Assembly (NCBI GenBank): GCA_022814615.1
Contig: JAKLNE010000067.1
Location: forward strand, 100,450 to 164,449
Length of the DNA stretch: 64,000 nucleotides
Reading direction: 5' to 3'
DNA from: Waltergamsia citrina
Lineage: Eukaryota; Ascomycota; Sordariomycetes; Hypocreales; Bionectriaceae
Below are positions 43,701-55,109 of this stretch, in pieces; position 1 is the first letter of the stretch, and every line of letters begins with the position of its first letter. The position numbers were made by a program, and so were the translations under genes. The notes beneath the pieces are model-generated. The model was not told the origin of the DNA. It did not search any database and worked only from the letters and a program-made list of their open reading frames with translations.

Positions 43701-44696
43701 TTAAAGATCCTGATTATTCGCGATAGTGCTTGTACCACCTCCCTCTGCCTCCGCAACCACCTGTGTCCTAGTCACCTCGCCTTCCGGAGTGACGTAAATG
43801 TTGCTCACGGCTTCAAGAGCTGGATATGGCGTATATACGTATTGTAGCTCGAACTCTTTGATCTTTTTCTCTCCATCGTCGCCATCGTCGCCATCGCCGC
43901 CTTCTTCCTCGTCCTCGTAGATGGTGCGGTTATGTCCATTGAAAACCATGTCGCGAGCGTAGTAACCAACTATCTTCTCTCGTTTGACCTCACCATTGTT
44001 GTTGAGGAAAGTGTCGACTAAGTCTCCGTTTTGGGCAAGGATGCGATTGCGGTTCTTCGATCCGCTGTAGTTGTTGACCGAATACAAAATATTGTGGTCG
44101 AGCTTGAACTGTAGTGCCGCAGAGCGTTTCTTCTTCGTGTTCGCTTCCTCAGCTTCCTCTTGGGAGCCGCCACCTCCACCGGAGCCGTCGTTGCTATCGC
44201 TGCCGCCGCCAGAGCCTACGCCATCAGTGATGTTGCCCACAATATCACCAAGCCCCGAGCCGAGCGTCGCAATTAGTGGATTCGCGTCAACAGTGTCCAA
44301 GACGTCGCCAATCATTCCAACGACATTCTCTAGTCTTGCCTCCAATTCGACCTTGGCGCTGACATTCTGGATATTGAGGCGGACCTTGTCAACAGACGCT
44401 GTGACGCCGGCATTGAATTTTAGGAGATTCAGGACTTTTGCATCCAAATTGACCTTGGCGGTCAGATTGTCGACCTCGACGTTGATCTCTCCTACATGAA
44501 CTGAAGCATTGAGGTAGACATCCGGTATGGGTGACAGACCGCCAATGGGATCTTCTGTGTTGGCTGTCTCGTAGCCGATGGATTCTGGATCGCCGCGACG
44601 CTTGAACTCGTATCCGATGTACCCGTCTTCTTTATCGTCTTGGGCGAGGGCCCCGCCGAGGAACAGAACCGCTAACAGCGGTAATTTGGACAGCAT
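43701..44696 (-). CDS. Secreted protein, member of divergent paralogue pair
   Basis: This is a single-exon protein of 331 residues, no named family. MLSKLPLLAVLFLGGALAQ is a clear signal peptide. A central module, VDNLTAKVNLDAKVLNLLKF with DKVRLNIQNVSAKVELEARL, looks like an amphipathic alternating repeat and is shared with the protein encoded at 45433-46245. It is followed by a Gly/Ser-rich linker, then a Lys-rich KKKRS (a possible Kex2-type site), and a C-terminal domain with FKLDHNILYSVNNYSG and a Glu/Asp-Gly stretch. Several Asn glycosylation sites are present (NASV, NLTA, NVSA, NITD, NYSG, NRTI). It is probably extracellular, perhaps cell-wall or host-interface related; that role is inference. 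Confidence 0.82.
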   Translation of the reverse strand: MLSKLPLLAVLFLGGALAQDDKEDGYIGYEFKRRGDPESIGYETANTEDPIGGLSPIPDVYLNASVHVGEINVEVDNLTAKVNLDAKVLNLLKFNAGVTASVDKVRLNIQNVSAKVELEARLENVVGMIGDVLDTVDANPLIATLGSGLGDIVGNITDGVGSGGGSDSNDGSGGGGGSQEEAEEANTKKKRSAALQFKLDHNILYSVNNYSGSKNRNRILAQNGDLVDTFLNNNGEVKREKIVGYYARDMVFNGHNRTIYEDEEEGGDGDDGDDGEKKIKEFELQYVYTPYPALEAVSNIYVTPEGEVTRTQVVAEAEGGGTSTIANNQDL

Positions 44697-45432
44697 TGTC
44701 GCTGATATGGTTGTTATCTGTGATTCGTAATGATTCTTCTCTGAAGAATCTCAAAGCGCTGTTGAATGTTGCGACATGGGAGCGAGCGCGGAAAAGGTCA
44801 GTCTCAGAGTTTCAACACGACCAGCCGGACGAGCGGCATAATCACCTGTGGCGATCGTTGGATTTCCTGTCTTATTAAGTGGAAGTTCTGTACTATTGCG
44901 ATGACAATTTCCCCAAACCGGTTCTCGATCACCTCCAAAACCTGGTTGTGCTTCGTTGCGACGAAGCATCCCACATTTAAATTACAAGGGACAGGCCTTC
45001 ACGCACCCCACGACCCAATCACGGATCTAACCATTGATCTTGGCGTCGACGGACATTGTGCCGAATTTGGGGAAGTGCAATTGCCGGCAGAAATGCATCA
45101 ATGCTCTTAAGTAGGTTGAAACACTTCCGGGCATGAACAGGGGGAACCATTGGCTTGGTAACAGGGGTATGTTTACCGTACCTGGCATGAGTTTCTTGGA
45201 TATTGGGCATGCGATGGTCTAGATCAGAACTGATGAACGGTGTAGTTTGTCTTGTGGCCAGGCGCTCTTTTTTAGATCTTACATTCGATCCGTCATTCTG
45301 ATGGGATGAACCTCCTGGGTACATTTTTCTCGTTCGGATAACAGTGCCTTTGACAGCTTACACTTGGACGGCGCGAATCTCATCGTCAGTGTATACTACC
45401 ACTTCACAATACATCGCCCAAGAGGTCACTGC
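44697..45432. promoter_or_regulatory. shared divergent promoter of the secreted pair
   Basis: About 0.7 kb between the start codons of two related, divergent secreted-protein genes. Open frames here (for example 44766-45110) have no motifs. Coordinated expression of the pair through this region is possible. Confidence 0.45.
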
Positions 45433-46245
45433 ATGATGCGACGTTCAATTCTGGCCCTTCTGGGTGCTGGCCTGGCATTCACATCGGCGCAAGAAACTAC
45501 AACCGATCCTCCACCAACGCCGACATCAACTGGAGGAGGAGGCGGCGGCGGCGGCGATCCTAGTTCTACACCACCTGCCGATGTGATACTTCACGTTCCA
45601 GAGCTTTCAGTCGACAGGATTGAGCTCGAAGTCGATAACTTGCAGGCCGACGTCAACTTAGCTGCTCAAGTGGCGAACCTGGTTGAGATCAACGCTGGAG
45701 TGCAGCTGGGTGTAGAAAATGTCAACATCACCATCGCTGACGTTGGGGCCGAATTGGATTTGGTCGTGCGACTAGGACGTCTAGCGCAGATTGTCAATCG
45801 CACACTGTCCTCTCTGGATCTCAACCCATTACTCCTCAACCTCATCGACACGGTCACTGACCTAACTGGAGACATTGTCGGAGCCGTCGATGGGCTTCTC
45901 GGCTCAATTGTGCAAGGAGACTCAACTATCAACTTCCTCATCGACAATCTTGGTAACATCGTCGAGGAGGTCACTGGAGGGGCGGGAGACGCAATCAGCA
46001 ACATTGTAGGCAACTACAAAAAGAACATGACATATACGGGTCAACAAAAGCAGCTCGAGGGGGGGTTTCTGCAGCGGACCTATGAGTACGAAGAGCTAGG
46101 CGCTATTGTCAATGTCATCACAAACGCGGCAGATCATGTAGTGAGGGCTTTTGTTGTGAAAGGGGGAGGTGATGGTGATGATGAGGATGGAGGCAATGGT
46201 TCTACAACAGAAAGCGCGGCTGCATCAGCTACGACCGCGTTTTGA
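45433..46245 (+). CDS. Secreted protein, paralogue of 43701-44696
   Basis: A single-exon protein of 270 residues from the ATG at 45433 (a second Met follows at once). MMRRSILALLGAGLAFTSAQ is a signal peptide; a Thr/Pro/Gly-rich spacer with eight consecutive Gly follows. The module ELEVDNLQADVNLAAQVANL .. VENVNITIADVGAELDLVVR aligns with the neighbour's VEVDNLTAKVNLDAKVLNLL and VRLNIQNVSAKVELEARL, so the two genes arose by duplication. It then reads LDLNPLLLNLIDTVTDLTGD, matching the neighbour's VDANPLIATLGSGLGDIVGN. The C-terminus ends in a Ser/Ala/Thr-rich tail (STTESAAASATTAF) that is weak for a GPI signal. No function is recognised. Confidence 0.82.
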   Translation: MMRRSILALLGAGLAFTSAQETTTDPPPTPTSTGGGGGGGGDPSSTPPADVILHVPELSVDRIELEVDNLQADVNLAAQVANLVEINAGVQLGVENVNITIADVGAELDLVVRLGRLAQIVNRTLSSLDLNPLLLNLIDTVTDLTGDIVGAVDGLLGSIVQGDSTINFLIDNLGNIVEEVTGGAGDAISNIVGNYKKNMTYTGQQKQLEGGFLQRTYEYEELGAIVNVITNAADHVVRAFVVKGGGDGDDEDGGNGSTTESAAASATTAF

Positions 46246-46445
46246 AATCACAGAAACTTTTTATTAAACCACACCTTTCTGTCAATATAACATTTTCTTT
46301 AAACAAAACCAATCCTCAAAGGCTGATATCAGAGGGACGAGAATCGATGATAAGTGTAAACTCAAACGCGCTAATATTCTGCCAGTGGGCCGGGGGATTC
46401 TAAGTGATGATATAAGGCTTTCATATCCTTGACGTATGTTTCCCT

Positions 46446-47975
46446 TCAAGAATTCTCGTTTCCCAAACTAATAGCTTGCAAGTTCCCGCCAAATGCCTGG
46501 GGGCCCAGGAACCCCAAAGTCCCCAGTGGTATACTGAGACCATGGACAACTATACTACACACGCAGAGGAACCAGACAACAGTTCTGATCAGAGCGCCAA
46601 GGTCCTTAGCATCACTCCGAATCTCCCCTTGCTCATCTACCAACTGGTGCTGAATGAAGTCTTGGCTGACAAAAATGTAGTACACGGCCGACACGCCAAT
46701 AGGTCCAAAGAAGCCCGTGAAGACGGCATGCTTCATTTTTGAAATCTGCGGAATCCACTTGTGCATAAAAAGGATCCATGGAAGGCGTCGCAAGAGCAGC
46801 ACCAAGATGCCGAGAAATATGAGGCGTCCTGAATGCAATGTCGCATCCTGGGCAAAGCGATGCCAGGGAATATAAGCGCCGTACCAAAGGAATACGGAGA
46901 CGTTGAGAAGCATGTCTATCGTGGGTTGTATCGAGTCATCTTCCGTCTCCTGTCTGAACCAGTCATCCCACGTAAAGGTATTGCCGGCAACAAAACAAGC
47001 CAGAATCTCATCAGTGCCGATTAGTCCGCATGTCCCGAGGACAAAAAGAGCCAGAGACACCGCAAAGATGAGAAAGCTCTCTTGGTCGACATAATCACGC
47101 TTCCTGCACCAGCGTAAGAGGCTTTTGCCAACCCAGCCGACGACTGCACCGTACAGCACACTGAAGAGAATTACGTAGAGACAGGTTATGACTGCGAACA
47201 GACCCAACGCGTCGCCAGCACTGCCGGACGTGGCGCTTGGCCCCACGAACTTGATCAGGTAGAGGGCAAAGAATAGGAATGGATATCCCAGCCCATCGTT
47301 AAGCCCAGATTCGGCAATGATGAGATTCTGCAGGTCCCTTGGGATATTGTGGTCGGCAAACTTGCCCTTGACGATCACGTTGGACAAGATAGGATCCGTC
47401 GGCGTCACACAAGCGCCGACCGCCAGTGCATGAAGGAAGCTCGGCGGCGCAGCGAGCACGTAAACGATGAGGCTTGTCGCCAGCCACATGCAGACCATGC
47501 CCGGTCCGATCAGAATGAGCAATGGTTTCCATTGGCGTACCAAGTATTTGCTTGGAAGCTGAATGCCAGCAATAACAAGCTGTATGCCAAGCACTAGACG
47601 GGAGAAGTTAAGCGTGATCTGGTCGAGGTTTTCCTGGCATTCGGCCTCGGATGCGTCTAGCTGGTCGCATTGAGCATAACTCTTGGGTCGGATAAAATTG
47701 GCACCAGATGGACCAAGGGCAATGCCGACAAGTAGGGCGATGACTGTTTAATTGAGCAAGAGACAAAAGTTAATGAGATGTGGTGACAGTTTCATGGGCG
47801 TTGACCTTTGACCTGGGTCGACGTAGGGACAATGCTTACGTGCTTCGGAAATGAAGTAATGCTCTTTGAGAAGATACGATACCAAGCCAAAGAGCGACAC
47901 AAACCCTCCCAAGATACTAGTCACGATGTTAAAGTCTGTCAGCTCGAGCGGAATCGACCAAGCACTGGTAGCCAT
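46446..47975 (-). CDS. Na+/H+ antiporter (Nha1/Sod2, CPA1 type)
   Basis: This is a membrane exchanger of alkali-metal cations for protons. Exons complement(47840-47975) and complement(46446-47743) give 477 residues; the intron 47744-47839 (GTAAGC..AACAG) restores ALIALLVGIALGPSGANFIRP. About twelve hydrophobic spans are visible. Hallmarks are ACVTPTDPILSN (the unwound-helix TDP motif) and AESGLNDGLGYPF (the ND ion site), followed by WVGKSLLRWCRKRDYVDQE and TCGLIGTDEILACFVAGNTF. Compared with plasma-membrane Nha1 proteins it lacks the long hydrophilic C-terminal tail, resembling the compact Sod2 form. Role in salt or pH tolerance is expected from the family. Confidence 0.92.
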
Positions 47976-49357
47976 GGTCAGAAGAGGTGCAACAAGATCA
48001 GAAGAAAGAGGCAGCGGTTGAGAAGAAGTGCTTTCACCAATGTCGCGGGGTCGCGAGAGGTTCCTCTTTTAAACTCATCTAGCATCAGTATAATATGACG
48101 CAGTCTTGGTTGTTCCTATCGTATGCTACTTAGTATTATGGGGTCGCAGGCCATTTAAGGTATTGACTACGCTAAAGACGCATGAGGTCACAACGCTTGG
48201 TCATGGGACAAATGGATAGGGAAGTACTCTGGGGATCAATCCTTTACAAAGACCACGACCCTGTTCATTCAGGCATGATGAGAGAACCAAGAAACCAATG
48301 CTAGCTAGAGATATAACCGATCTCAATGAGGCATAATTTTTTCCATCTCAAAAAGAAGACTATACAGAGCACCAAACTTGAAGAGCGTTCATCGTTGAAT
48401 AGCACTGGCAACGGTAGGTTGAGCTGTGTCTACCGTAGATCTGTCCATCGTCATAATTTGGCGCTGCAGAATGTACTGTAGGGATTACTCACAGGGAGTT
48501 GCCGGTGTAAACATCGCTGCGGAATGGGCGCTTAAGTACATCAGCGGGCACTAAGATAGTTCACACAAACTGACTGAACAATTGGTCCGGTTAGACGGCA
48601 AGGCGGTAAGGTGGAGCTGAGGAGCATGCGGAGGATGCGGAGGTAGCTTATAATCATGTGTAACAGCAAGATCTGGGAAACATCTGTCTTAGTTTTATTC
48701 TATTTTAATTATATAGGACACCTTCTTTAAACAGTCTTCTGAAAAAAAAAAAAAAAAAAAAAATTCTGAGTTCTTAATTGCACAGATTCCGAAACGCCGG
48801 GAAGCTATGGCCAGTGCTCTTTATGTGCACTAGTGTCTAACAAGCAACGAACGCCGCGTGAAATGAAATTCAACCTGACTATCTAGAATTCAATAAGACC
48901 TCAATATTAGTATGGGCAGCAGCTACAAAAGCACTAATGGTGAATATAATTTCGCAGCAAGAAGAGATTCTGGCGTTCAATTTTATTCAAAAGACGACCT
49001 ACGAGGCTGTGTAGTCCAGCTGTCGTCCGTCTAGGATTGCACTTTGGTCGAATCGGTGACGAGCTGAAAAACGACAATGCTACCGATTGGACAATCTGAA
49101 ACGGCTTCAGCCACCGATATAACTCAATTGGCCATTTTATTATAAGTCATACTTAGCGCTTCCCCTATTTGCAAAGTGCCAGGTTCACAAAGACAAAGTG
49201 CATCACTCAGCCTGGTCGCAGTCTCGATACGGCTTATACGACTTAGCGAGGCAACCCATATAAAAACCAGCGGCAGTCTACCCTTGAAAGCATTAAGGAG
49301 TCCAAACCTTCGTTCAACCTCCAAGAAATTCAAAGGCATTCATTCGCTCACATCAAC
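47976..49357. other. intergenic, no gene supported
   Basis: About 1.4 kb with an A22 run at 48742-48763 and no supportable coding region. Confidence 0.5.
49259..49265 (+). promoter_or_regulatory. TATA box of the GPI-type protein gene
   Basis: TATAAAA lies 93 bp before the ATG at 49358. Strong TATA boxes are typical of inducible secreted-protein genes. Confidence 0.5.
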
Positions 49358-49915
49358 ATGAAATTCCTCATCCTCGCACTCGCTTCTACTAGCGCGCTGG
49401 CCAGCCTTCACGCACCCCGTCCCACCAAGCGCCAGTTCATTGAAGTCCCTTGCTCCGATCAAGGCCAACAAGAATGCGGCAGCGCATGCATCCCCCTTGG
49501 TTATACGTGCTGCCCACGCAGTGAAGGCGGTTGCCCGTTGGACGAGTACTGCATCATCGGCGATAACGACAAAGAAGGCTGCTGCCCTAAGGGCGAGACA
49601 TGCGTTGGCGATGGTGGTGCGAGCACCGATGGGAACACACTTACACGTAGCTCTACTATTGTCGACGAGGAGACCAGGACTGCCAGCCTACCGGTCTTCA
49701 CTACGACGACGACGGAAGAAAACCATTATACGTCTATCCCGCCTGTTCCTCTGCCGACGCCTATTCCCTCTAACGGCACTACTACCGGAGCGCCTGATGA
49801 GACTACTTCTGGAGAACCGGAGCCCGCTCCTACAGCTGGCGCGGGAATAAATAGCTTATCTGGAAACTGGCTCCGCGGTGTTTTTGCGGTTGGTTTCGCA
49901 GCTCTGATCATGTAA
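49358..49915 (+). CDS. Cysteine-rich GPI-anchored surface protein
   Basis: A single-exon protein of 185 residues. The signal peptide is MKFLILALASTSALASL, followed by a KR dipeptide (TKRQF) that could be a Kex2 site. Residues about 32-83 form a compact Cys-rich domain with around eleven Cys (VPCSDQGQQECGSACIP, GYTCCPRSEGGC, EYCII, EGCCPKGETC). A Ser/Thr/Pro-rich stalk with an Asn site (NGTT) follows, and the C-terminus is hydrophobic (GVFAVGFAALIM) after a small-residue region (INSLSGNW), fitting a GPI anchor. The CC/C pattern resembles granulin-like modules seen in many fungal wall proteins; function unknown. Confidence 0.85.
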   Translation: MKFLILALASTSALASLHAPRPTKRQFIEVPCSDQGQQECGSACIPLGYTCCPRSEGGCPLDEYCIIGDNDKEGCCPKGETCVGDGGASTDGNTLTRSSTIVDEETRTASLPVFTTTTTEENHYTSIPPVPLPTPIPSNGTTTGAPDETTSGEPEPAPTAGAGINSLSGNWLRGVFAVGFAALIM

Positions 49916-50152
49916 CGCTCGATGGTGTGAAATCCTCTCCGCGTTGGGTGACACTTAGACAGAGCGCTCTGAGATAGAAGGAAAGTACTGCTTAGATCAT
50001 GGCTATTGTTGGTAAAACATTCACGAAATCTGAACCTTCAATGAACTTGAAGGCGTGAACAATTTTGACGTTTTTGCCGTACTGATAGGATCTTTTTCCC
50101 AGATCATAATACTATTGTTGCAAGCCAATCCCAAACTTTTGGTCACCCATAT

Positions 50153-51317
50153 CTACTGCGACAGGTCGATGCAGACCTTGCCCTGGTGCTTGCCCGAAAA
50201 CTGGTACTCATACGCCTCCTTGAGCTGGTCAAGCTTGAAGGTCTTGCCGTCGACAACAGGCCGCAGAGTCTCCACGTTGGCTTCAATAGCCGCGCACATC
50301 TCCTCCATCTGGTCCCTGCTGCCCACAAGCAAACCACGCGTAGTACACAGACGGGTCAAGTTCTCGATGAAGCCTGGCTCCTGCTCTCCCTTGACACCAC
50401 CCACGAAGCCAATGATGCTAATGATACCCTCGATCTTGACACTCTTCAAACTCTGAGCGATCGACGTAGGACCAGCGACCTCAATAACGTGGTCGACACC
50501 ACGGCCGTCGGTGATCTTGCGGACCTCAGCGCCCCACTCGGGGGTCTCCTTGTAGTTGACAATGTGGTCGGCGCCGAGCTTCTGCAGCAGCTTGGCCTTC
50601 TCGGAAGAGCTGGTCGTGGCGATGACGCGGGCGCCAGCAGCCTTGGCGAACTGAACACCGAAGATGCTCACGCCACCTGTTCCCTGAGTGAGTACCCACT
50701 GGCCTGGTAAGAGTTTCTTGAGGCCATACAGGGCGTTCCAAGCGGTCACGGCGGCACAGGGCAAGGTGGCACCCTCCATGAAGCTGAGGCCTTTAGGCAT
50801 GGAGACGAGGCCATTCTGGTCAAAGGCGGCGTAGTGGCGCAAGACGCCGTCGATGGCACCACCAAGACCAGTGGCAGAGGCAGCGCGGTCGAGCTCTCCG
50901 CCAAGGTGGCCCTGGTTGAAGAGGGTAAGGACCTTGTCGCCGGCCTTGAATCGGTTGACATGTTTGCCAACGGCGATGACGGTACCGGCGCCGTCAGAAC
51001 CGGGAATGACATTAGGCTTAAACGGGAAGGGGTATTGGCCCATGGGGATGATGAGATCACGGAACTGGAGAGTGATGTTAGTAGAAGCTCCATTGAGATT
51101 GAAGCGCAATGCCTACATTCAGAGATGCCGCCTCGACTGCAGTTTTGTTAGCTTAAGCCAGACTGAAAGTGGGCTGATTTGGAAGTCACTTACGCTTGAC
51201 AAGGCATTCGTTGTCGCCAACCTCGGGAACGGGAGCCTCATCGAACTTCAGGGCATCGAAGCCCGAAGTGCCGGTCACAGACCATTGCTTGGTGGTCTTG
51301 GGGATATCCTGAGCCAT
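50153..51317 (-). CDS. MDR-family zinc-type alcohol dehydrogenase-like oxidoreductase
   Basis: This is an NAD(P)H-dependent medium-chain reductase. Exons complement(51194-51317), complement(51117-51136) and complement(50153-51064) give 351 residues; the middle exon is only 20 nt and yields LEAASLNFRDLIIPMGQYPF when spliced. The start is MAQDIPKTTKQWSV. The catalytic GroES-like domain contains VIPGSDGAGTVIAVGKHVNR and GDKVLTLF; the Rossmann domain has TQGTGGVSIFGVQFAKAAGA. The usual structural-zinc Cys cluster is not visible, so it probably belongs with quinone-reductase-like enzymes that work without structural zinc. Substrate unknown. The short exon is easily missed by automated calling. Confidence 0.9.
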
Positions 51318-52239
51318 GATGATGTGAGGTTTTCAAGGTGAGATTTTGTTTGTGTGGTGTATGAGATTGGTGATTGCTGGTCGCCTTGTTGAAATTGGGC
51401 AGAGTTGCTTTTATTCTACCTCTTGGACGAAGGTGAAAGGGTTTTGAAGGATCTACAACTTGAGCATCAGATTAACAACTGTAGCCTCTGTGATTTGCCA
51501 GAAAGTGTCCAAGCTCTTGCTTACCTGCCTTACCTCCGATTATGAAATGCAGTAACACCTTCCTTCAAATACACCAAAAGATGAGGGGAGTCCTTGACGT
51601 AAACGTGGGGCTTCAACGGAGTTACGGGATCGACTTACATTACCATTGCTAGACTAGTACGAATCTAGTGAACTTCAAAAAGCCGTACCCGCCGTTTCTC
51701 AGTAGCTCGGCCTCCTCATTACCAATGATAAACCTTGGTAATTCATGCTGGCCAGGCACGGCCAGCCATTCTCTGCCCTTGTCTTGTCTTCATGCCTCGG
51801 TAGATACCTGATCTTGCTTGGGCATCTATTAATGGCTCTGTGATTTTATCGTCTTTAGAAGTCGCCACACAGATTCGGCAGTTGATGGCGTTGAACTGTC
51901 TAGGTCACGGCAATGTAAATAAGATTTGCAAAAAAGAGAGTTATGCACAAAGAGAGGTAGGAGGGATTCTAGAATTCAACTTGAAGTCAATACATACCAA
52001 TCCTACTACCCGGGAGCAATGGGCGGAACAGCCGTTTTCGGTAATTCTCCCAGCTTCAACATCGCGGAAAGGCCAGCTCAGCCTGGACCAGACCAGAGCT
52101 GGAACAAGACCAATTGGTTAAGAATTGGAAAGCATCGCAACTTTTCTTCTTACTTGTGATTGTTCACTGGACTCAGCATCTCATGTTCCATCTCATCTCC
52201 TGACAATTGGAAAAACAAATGTCCCTCGTTCAGTACTGA
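51318..52239. other. intergenic, divergent promoters
   Basis: This region separates the MDR oxidoreductase and CofD-like genes, divergently transcribed. No other gene is supported apart from the short upstream frame at its right end. Confidence 0.5.
52219..52239 (+). promoter_or_regulatory. short uORF abutting the CofD-like start
   Basis: ATG TCC CTC GTT CAG TAC TGA encodes six residues; its TGA is followed directly, without a gap, by the main ATG at 52240. Such an arrangement could reduce or regulate initiation on the main frame. Whether it lies in the transcript is not known. Confidence 0.5.
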
Positions 52240-53810
52240 ATGTCTCAGCCAAGCAACTCCGAGGCTGGCACCGACGAGCTGCAAATCCCAGGCGGCGCTG
52301 CGGTAGCACCATCATCACCCTCATCGTCGCCGAAACCAGCGGAGCGCAGGGGCATAGTTGTCTTCTCAGGAGGTAGCGCGGCCAATAGTTTGGTCGAAAT
52401 CTTTGAGAATGTGCGCGAAGCCAACAAGTGCAGCCTCAATTACGTGATCCCCATCTCCGACAATGGCGGCAGCACCAGCGAGATCATTCGCGTCTTCGGC
52501 GGGCCAGGTATGTCTTTTCTGCAAGAGAAAGAGTTCTCGAGTCCATTAGGGACTTCATTAACTAACCGGTGCCAGGTATTGGTGACGTTAGGTCGCGTCT
52601 TGTTCGCCTAATCCCTGCTGACAAGACCGGCAACCCGGAGACTATGGCAATCAAACAATTCTTCAACCATCGTTTACCCAAAGATCAAGTTGAGGCCCGT
52701 CAAGAATGGTTCGATATTCTTGAGGCTACCCACTCGTTGTGGACTGACATCTCATCCCCTAAGCGCGAGCTTATCCGATCTTACCTCAACAGCTTCAACC
52801 TTGAGGTCGTCAAACGTATGAGACCCACAAGCCGCTTTGACTTCTCGGGCGCCAGTATCGGGAATCTCTTCTTGACCGGAGCGCGGCTTTTTACCGGAAG
52901 TTTTGAAGCGGCCATTTATTTGCTGAGCTCCATTTGCAGCGTTCCGGACATTGTTTCGGTCCTACCCGCTATCAACTCCAACTTTGCCCATCACATCGCC
53001 GCCGGTCTGGAGGATGGCACTGTCATTACGGGCCAGAACGACATCTCTCATCCCAGCGAACCTACCAGTGCTGTTCCAGGGACGGGCGTCAGCACTGGTA
53101 TTCAGACACCTATCCCACCCGTACATGTGCAACATGAGACAGAAGAGCACGACAAAGTCGAAGATGCCAATCTTCCGGGATCGTTGCCGGCGTTGAGAAA
53201 GCCGGCCATTGCCTTTTCCAAGGCTGACGAGGAAGACCTCTCGTCCAGAATCAATCGCCTATGGTATATCAATCCTTATGGCCAAGAGATCCGCATTCCT
53301 GCCAATCCACGCGTGGTCGAGGCTCTACGTAATTCCAACACAGTCGTCTACAGCATGGGCTCGCTCTTCACGTCGCTCATCCCGAACCTTGTGCTCAAAG
53401 GCGTCGGCGAAGCCATCTCCAGCCCTCAGATCCGCAACAAGATCCTGATTCTGAATGGCACAACCGACCGCGAGACTGGCCCTTCCAACAATCCCTTTAC
53501 CGGGCTTGACTTTGTGGCAGCCATCGCGAATGCGTGCGCAGACTCCAGAGGGCTGCCGCGCCCCGGACAAGACGAATACTGGAAATACGTTTCACATGTC
53601 ATCTACGTCGACGGGCCCAGATCTCCGAAAGTAGATAAACGCGAATTCACCCAGCTTGGGATTGATGCGACCAGGCTCTACGGTCCCAAGGATGAGTACG
53701 GGCAAGGTGGGCGGTACGACACTAAAGCGCTGAACCAAGCGCTCGAGTCTATCATTGGCCACCGCAGCGTGCGCCCAGATCGTAGCCGCCGAAACACCCT
53801 TATAGGCTAG
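52240..53810 (+). CDS. CofD/YvcK-like (UPF0052) protein
   Basis: This is a fungal member of the 2-phospho-L-lactate-transferase (CofD)/YvcK fold. Fungi do not make F420 as far as known, so the function is probably sugar- or nucleotide-related and not settled. Exons 52240-52507 and 52576-53810 give 500 residues. RRGIVVFSGGSAANSLVEIF is the glycine-rich nucleotide loop; ISDNGGSTSEIIRVFGGPG-IGDVRSRL follows across the intron; ASIGNLFLTGARLF and VYSMGSLFTSLIPNLVL match the family; LILNGTTDRETG and FVAAIANA are near the end. A Ser/Thr/Pro insert (about residues 270-300) is fungal-specific. It is convergent with the small membrane-protein gene. Confidence 0.88.
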
Positions 53811-54067
53811 TCAGTCACATTAGAGCCTAGAAGTGATAATTATCTCACAGACGACAGCGGTTAATTGGTCGGTTTCGATTCCCATGTGCGTTTATTGTAC
53901 AGGACCTCAGTACAAAGCCCGCTATATCTGCCCAAGCCCCTCTGCGCCGACGTGATTATTGTCTTGTCCAATACCCTTGTGCCACCAATCAAGTGCGATG
54001 CCTCGCTTGTCTTCCACCGCCGAGAGTCCCGTATTGTCCTGATCCAACTCTAGTCGCAGTTCCGGTC

Positions 54068-54364
54068 TCACGATAGTGTCATGTAGGCGATGACAGCAGG
54101 CCAGCATATCGACAGCACCAACGCCGCGAGTACCGAGCTCTTCCCCGTTCGTATCTTATCGTATGGTCCCCGCCATCGGTCGATAAGTGCACACGTCGTC
54201 CAGATCATGGCACAGCAGTTGAGAACAAGAGCCCAGGTAACGCCCGTGAAGATCATGGCATACCTGTCGTACTCGGCCCATTCCACCTTGTCGAGGTCCG
54301 GGTGGTGCTCGAACTCAGCCAAGTTAGCAGCACCACCGGCGAGGTATGAAATAAGAGAACCCAT
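54068..54364 (-). CDS. Small two-span membrane protein, conserved-looking
   Basis: This is a 98-residue single-exon protein that I do not recognise by name. MGSLISYLAGGAANLAEF is followed by DKVEWAEYDRYAMIF, a first hydrophobic span (about TGVTWALVLNCCAMIWTTCA), a short basic loop (LIDRWRGPYDKIRTGK) and a second span (SSVLAALVLSICWPAVIAYM). The ATG is preceded by a long purine-rich (on plus) leader. Length, composition and the clean start and stop favour a real gene. It lies tail-to-tail with the CofD-like gene, 257 bp apart. Confidence 0.7.
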   Translation of the reverse strand: MGSLISYLAGGAANLAEFEHHPDLDKVEWAEYDRYAMIFTGVTWALVLNCCAMIWTTCALIDRWRGPYDKIRTGKSSVLAALVLSICWPAVIAYMTLS

Positions 54365-55109
54365 ATTGACGACGGAGGAAAAGAAATTAAAAAATAGACC
54401 GAAAAAAAGAAAGTTTGTCGTTGAGTGGTAAAGTCTCCCTGCTTCCTTGTTCTTCTTCTCCCTGCTTGGCTTGTCTTCTCCGGGTCGACGAAAGGGTTTC
54501 GGGGCAGCGCGTAATTAAAACTGTAGAGAGGGAACGGAAAAAAAGCGCTCGCCCGCGAGCATGGAGAATAGAAAGAAAAAAAAATGGGTGAACGAAGCGA
54601 ACGGTTTGCCGTAGTTGGATGAAAAAAAAGAAGAGCAAAAGAGAAAAGAGAAGAAAGGAAAGTCAAAAAAGAGCTCGGAAAGTAAAGAAAACCGATATTG
54701 GGGACTGGGTGGGTTATGGTTCGCAGCAATTCGGTGTCTGGGGTTGCGATGTGACTGTGACAGGGATGGAACCGGATGTGTAACAAGGGCTTGTCGCCGT
54801 CACAGGTCGTGTCTCAACCTGCCTCACCACCGCGACAAGCTTGTTATATATCTAGACAAGTTCGTAGATGAGGAATCAAAGTAAAAGATGAATACGAATT
54901 CAGAAAAAGAGAAAAAGGAAGAGGAAAAGGATGAGCGTTCGCGTAGAGCAAGTTTCGAGGTTTGAAGCGGCGCATACGCAAATACTCGTACCAATGGCAG
55001 TCCAAGATTAAGCGCCGACACATATTCCTAACTAAGATCTAGCCCCCCGAACATCGATACATACCCCTCTCCATGGGACCCTGCATCTCCCTCTCCCAAT
55101 CTCTACGAA
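54365..55109. other. intergenic, purine-rich leader region
   Basis: The stretch up to about 54700 is strongly A/G-rich on the plus strand (AAAGAAAGTTTG, AGAAAAGAGAAG), i.e. pyrimidine-rich in the sense of the small membrane-protein gene. It is likely its leader and promoter. No other gene is supported. Confidence 0.5.
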
